Source of the DNA: DASYDU01 sp031403315
GTDB lineage: Bacteria; Planctomycetota; Planctomycetia; Pirellulales; Lacipirellulaceae
DNA length: 7,166 nucleotides
Assembly: GCA_031403315.1 (NCBI GenBank)
Contig: JANNTD010000234.1
Span: 1-7,166, forward strand
Direction of reading: 5' to 3'
Shown: piece after piece, positions 5,427 through 7,166 of the stretch
How the letters are laid out: each line of letters begins with the position of its first letter
Numbering within the stretch: position 1 is the first letter of the stretch
Position numbers and translations under genes: made by a program
Notes under the pieces: model-generated
Seen by the model: only the letters and a program-made list of their open reading frames with translations
Told to the model about the DNA's origin: nothing
Databases searched by the model: none

Positions 5427-6764
5427 ATGGACTTTCCGCTGCCACTCAACGCGATCGAACACTACATGTTGGCCGACGACTCGGCCGACTATCCCCGCTG
5501 CTTTTTCATCGTCGTGTGGCTGCGCGAGAGGCTGGAGGAATCGCGGCTGGGCGACGCGATCGAGGTCGCCACGAGGCGCCATCCGCTGCTCCGCGCCCAG
5601 GTGGAATACGCTGGCGATCGACCCAAGCGATGGCGCGCATGCCACGATCCGCGGTATCCCATTCAATGGAATGTAGAATCCTCGGAGTTGTCGGGGGACG
5701 ACCAGCAAGTTTTGTCGCCGATTGACTTGCGCTGCCAACCTGGCTTGCGTTTCAGTGTGAGTCGCGATGAAGAGGGCGACGTACTCGGCATCGAATTTCA
5801 TCACGCTTGTACCGACGGGCTGGGCGCCATCCAATTTGTCGGTGACTTGCTCGCCGCGTACGGAACAGAGGCCGGCGCGGCGCAATCGACGTTGCCTCCA
5901 CTCGATGAGCACCTCCTCGCCAGCCGGGATAGTCTCGGACTTACCGGCTGGCGCCGGCCGCTGCGGTGGCTCTATGGCTCGTTGGGTTGGCTCGGCGCGA
6001 TTGAGTTCTTGGCTCACCACCCGGCTCCCCTCGGCAAACTGCCTGCCGCCAGCGAATCGCGCGGCAATCGCGCCAGCGGGTTTTGCTGGCGAGCATTGAC
6101 GGAGGAAGAAACGTCGGCCGTGATTCGCGCGGCGAAGCAAGACCGCGTGACCGTCAACGACCTGCTCCTGCGCGACGTGTTCATAGCGATTCAAGAATTC
6201 GTGGAATGCCACTGGCCGGCGCGATCGCGCGATCACAAGCGCATCATGGTTCCGACCAACTTACGCGTGGCTGGTGACGAGCGGATGCCCGCGGCCAACG
6301 TGGTCGCGATGATCAATCTCGATCGTCGGCCCCACCGCTGGACCGACCGGAGTCGCATGCTCCGGGTCCTGCATTGGGAATTGACCGCGGTCAAGCGGCT
6401 GCGGCTGGGGGTGGTCTTCGTGCAAATCCTGCACACGCTGCAGATGCTGTTCGGTTCGCTGCGCCCATTTTTGCCCGTGGATCGCTGCCAGGCGACTTGT
6501 GTCGTGAGCAATTTGGGGCCCGTGTTCCCGACCATCGGAACGGAGGTGATCCGGGCCATCGAGTTCTATCCGCCCATCCGGCCGCTCACGTCGGCGGCCT
6601 TTGGCGTGGCGACTCACGGCGGGCGGCTGATGTTGTCGCTCCACTACGACGCGGCCGCATTGTCGGCCGAAGAAGGGGCGGAACTGATCGACCTCGCGAT
6701 CGGCCAGTTGCGAGCGAGCGTCAGAGCGACTGATTCCGAATCAGTACTGGTCCCAATCAGCTAG
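5427..6764 (+). CDS. Stand-alone condensation-type / WS-DGAT-like acyltransferase
   Basis: A 445-residue protein with the layout of the CoA-dependent acyltransferase fold shared by NRPS condensation domains, polyketide-associated PapA enzymes and wax ester synthase/diacylglycerol acyltransferases (WS/DGAT). The N-terminal lobe has PLPLNAIEHYML (4-15), RRHPLLRAQVE (50-60, the 'xHPxLRa' segment), and the catalytic HHACTDG motif (H125, H126, D130, G131). The second lobe has VTVNDLLLRDVFIAI (241-255), like the TVND segment of WS/DGAT proteins, then VPTNLR (275-280), VVSNLGP (359-365) and LSLHYDAA (403-410). The second histidine of HHxxxDG is the family's catalytic base for acyl transfer to an alcohol or amine. 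There is no carrier protein or adenylation domain in the chain, so it is not an NRPS module. A DFGWG motif is not seen. A soluble or peripherally membrane-bound enzyme is likely. Donor and acceptor are unknown; lipid or ester assembly is an inference. Its stop codon overlaps that of the convergent aminotransferase. Confidence 0.85.
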   Translation: MDFPLPLNAIEHYMLADDSADYPRCFFIVVWLRERLEESRLGDAIEVATRRHPLLRAQVEYAGDRPKRWRACHDPRYPIQWNVESSELSGDDQQVLSPIDLRCQPGLRFSVSRDEEGDVLGIEFHHACTDGLGAIQFVGDLLAAYGTEAGAAQSTLPPLDEHLLASRDSLGLTGWRRPLRWLYGSLGWLGAIEFLAHHPAPLGKLPAASESRGNRASGFCWRALTEEETSAVIRAAKQDRVTVNDLLLRDVFIAIQEFVECHWPARSRDHKRIMVPTNLRVAGDERMPAANVVAMINLDRRPHRWTDRSRMLRVLHWELTAVKRLRLGVVFVQILHTLQMLFGSLRPFLPVDRCQATCVVSNLGPVFPTIGTEVIRAIEFYPPIRPLTSAAFGVATHGGRLMLSLHYDAAALSAEEGAELIDLAIGQLRASVRATDSESVLVPIS

Positions 6765-7166
6765 AGCGGCGTTCGATTGGCGGGCGTTCGCTTGGGACGC
6801 GGCGGAAGCGCGGTGCCGTCGGTGTTGCTCCGATCACCCTCGTGTAGCCCAATCGTCGATTTCGATACGATTGACTCGACCATCATCGCGCAGTCCGCCA
6901 GGTCGGGCGCGATGACATTGAGCGCTGCGAGCAACTGGTCGATCTGCTCGTCCTCGATCGTGAGCGGCGGCTGGATTCGCAGCACGAACGGGTTCGACCG
7001 CGCGACTTGCGAATAGTTGCCGTAGACGTTAAACAGCGACTGCATCGCGTAGAGCGTCGGCACGGTGTCGACTACGCCGTCCAGATCGCGCATGATGAAT
7101 TTGAGCAAACCGGTTGCGTCGGACGCCCGGTAATGGGCGGCGATCGGCGGCAGCAGCGGCGAGAAT
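6761..7166 (-). CDS. Class III PLP-dependent aminotransferase, C-terminal part
   Basis: The minus-strand frame is open to the window edge, so only the last 134 residues are visible; the TTG at 7106-7108 is internal rather than a start. The diagnostic segment is NPFVLRIQPPLTIEDEQIDQLL (centred near visible residues 60-75), which matches the end of class III aminotransferases of the acetylornithine/ornithine/4-aminobutyrate type, where VLRxxPPL(T/I)I sits in the C-terminal small domain. The PLP lysine and the cofactor-binding region lie outside the window, so activity and substrate cannot be judged. After the fold ends (about LADCAMMVESIV) there is a polar tail of roughly 35 residues rich in Pro, Arg and Thr, probably disordered. 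The stop TAG (minus strand, 6761-6763) shares the CTAG of the acyltransferase stop on the other strand. Confidence 0.82.
   Translation of the reverse strand, partial: FSPLLPPIAAHYRASDATGLLKFIMRDLDGVVDTVPTLYAMQSLFNVYGNYSQVARSNPFVLRIQPPLTIEDEQIDQLLAALNVIAPDLADCAMMVESIVSKSTIGLHEGDRSNTDGTALPPRPKRTPANRTPL

Noticed and set aside
5268..6236. 322-codon minus-strand ORF opposite the acyltransferase
   Set aside because: Its product is Arg/Ala/Gln-rich with no recognisable domain, and the plus-strand frame has clear acyltransferase motifs; it is a shadow of GC-rich coding sequence.
1..7166. CRISPR arrays, insertion sequences, integrase sites or tandem repeats
   Set aside because: No regularly spaced repeats, transposase-like protein or terminal inverted repeats were seen in any frame or gap.

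Overview
The window is GC-rich with tightly packed genes and looks like a chromosomal fragment of a planctomycete, most likely of the Pirellulales type. This rests on the kind of proteins present: a long DUF3352-like hypothetical protein, an ACS-type MFS transporter, creatininase-family and mandelate racemase-type enzymes, and a stand-alone condensation-type acyltransferase. It also fits the scarcity of clear Shine-Dalgarno sites. There is no rRNA or marker protein, so the assignment is an inference. No mobile element, CRISPR array or RNA gene was seen.

Layout. (1) 2-1504 (+) is the C-terminal 500 residues of a large protein of unknown function that starts outside the window. (2) 1505-1564 is a short gap with a nested inverted repeat directly before the transporter start. 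(3) 1565-2935 (+) is a 12-helix MFS permease of the anion:cation symporter type. (4) 2950-5260 (-) is a three-gene operon, transcribed in the order enolase-superfamily enzyme (mandelate racemase-like), RidA-family protein, creatininase-family amidohydrolase. Both junctions are 4-base ATGA overlaps. (5) 5261-5426 is a 166-base divergent intergenic region. (6) 5427-6764 (+) is a condensation/WS-DGAT-like acyltransferase with an HHxxxDG motif. (7) 6761-7166 (-) is the C-terminal end of a class III PLP aminotransferase, convergent with the acyltransferase and sharing the same CTAG at the two stop codons.

How the genes may work together (inference). The operon and the convergent permease make a plausible small catabolic module for an organic or sugar acid, perhaps one containing nitrogen. 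The permease would import the acid. The enolase-superfamily enzyme would abstract a proton next to the carboxylate. RidA would hydrolyse an enamine/imine intermediate. The creatininase-family enzyme would open a cyclic amide or cleave a related bond. The substrate cannot be read from the sequence. The most unusual point is that the enolase-superfamily protein keeps the KxK motif, two metal ligands and the Asp/His pair of mandelate racemase, but appears to lack the third metal ligand.
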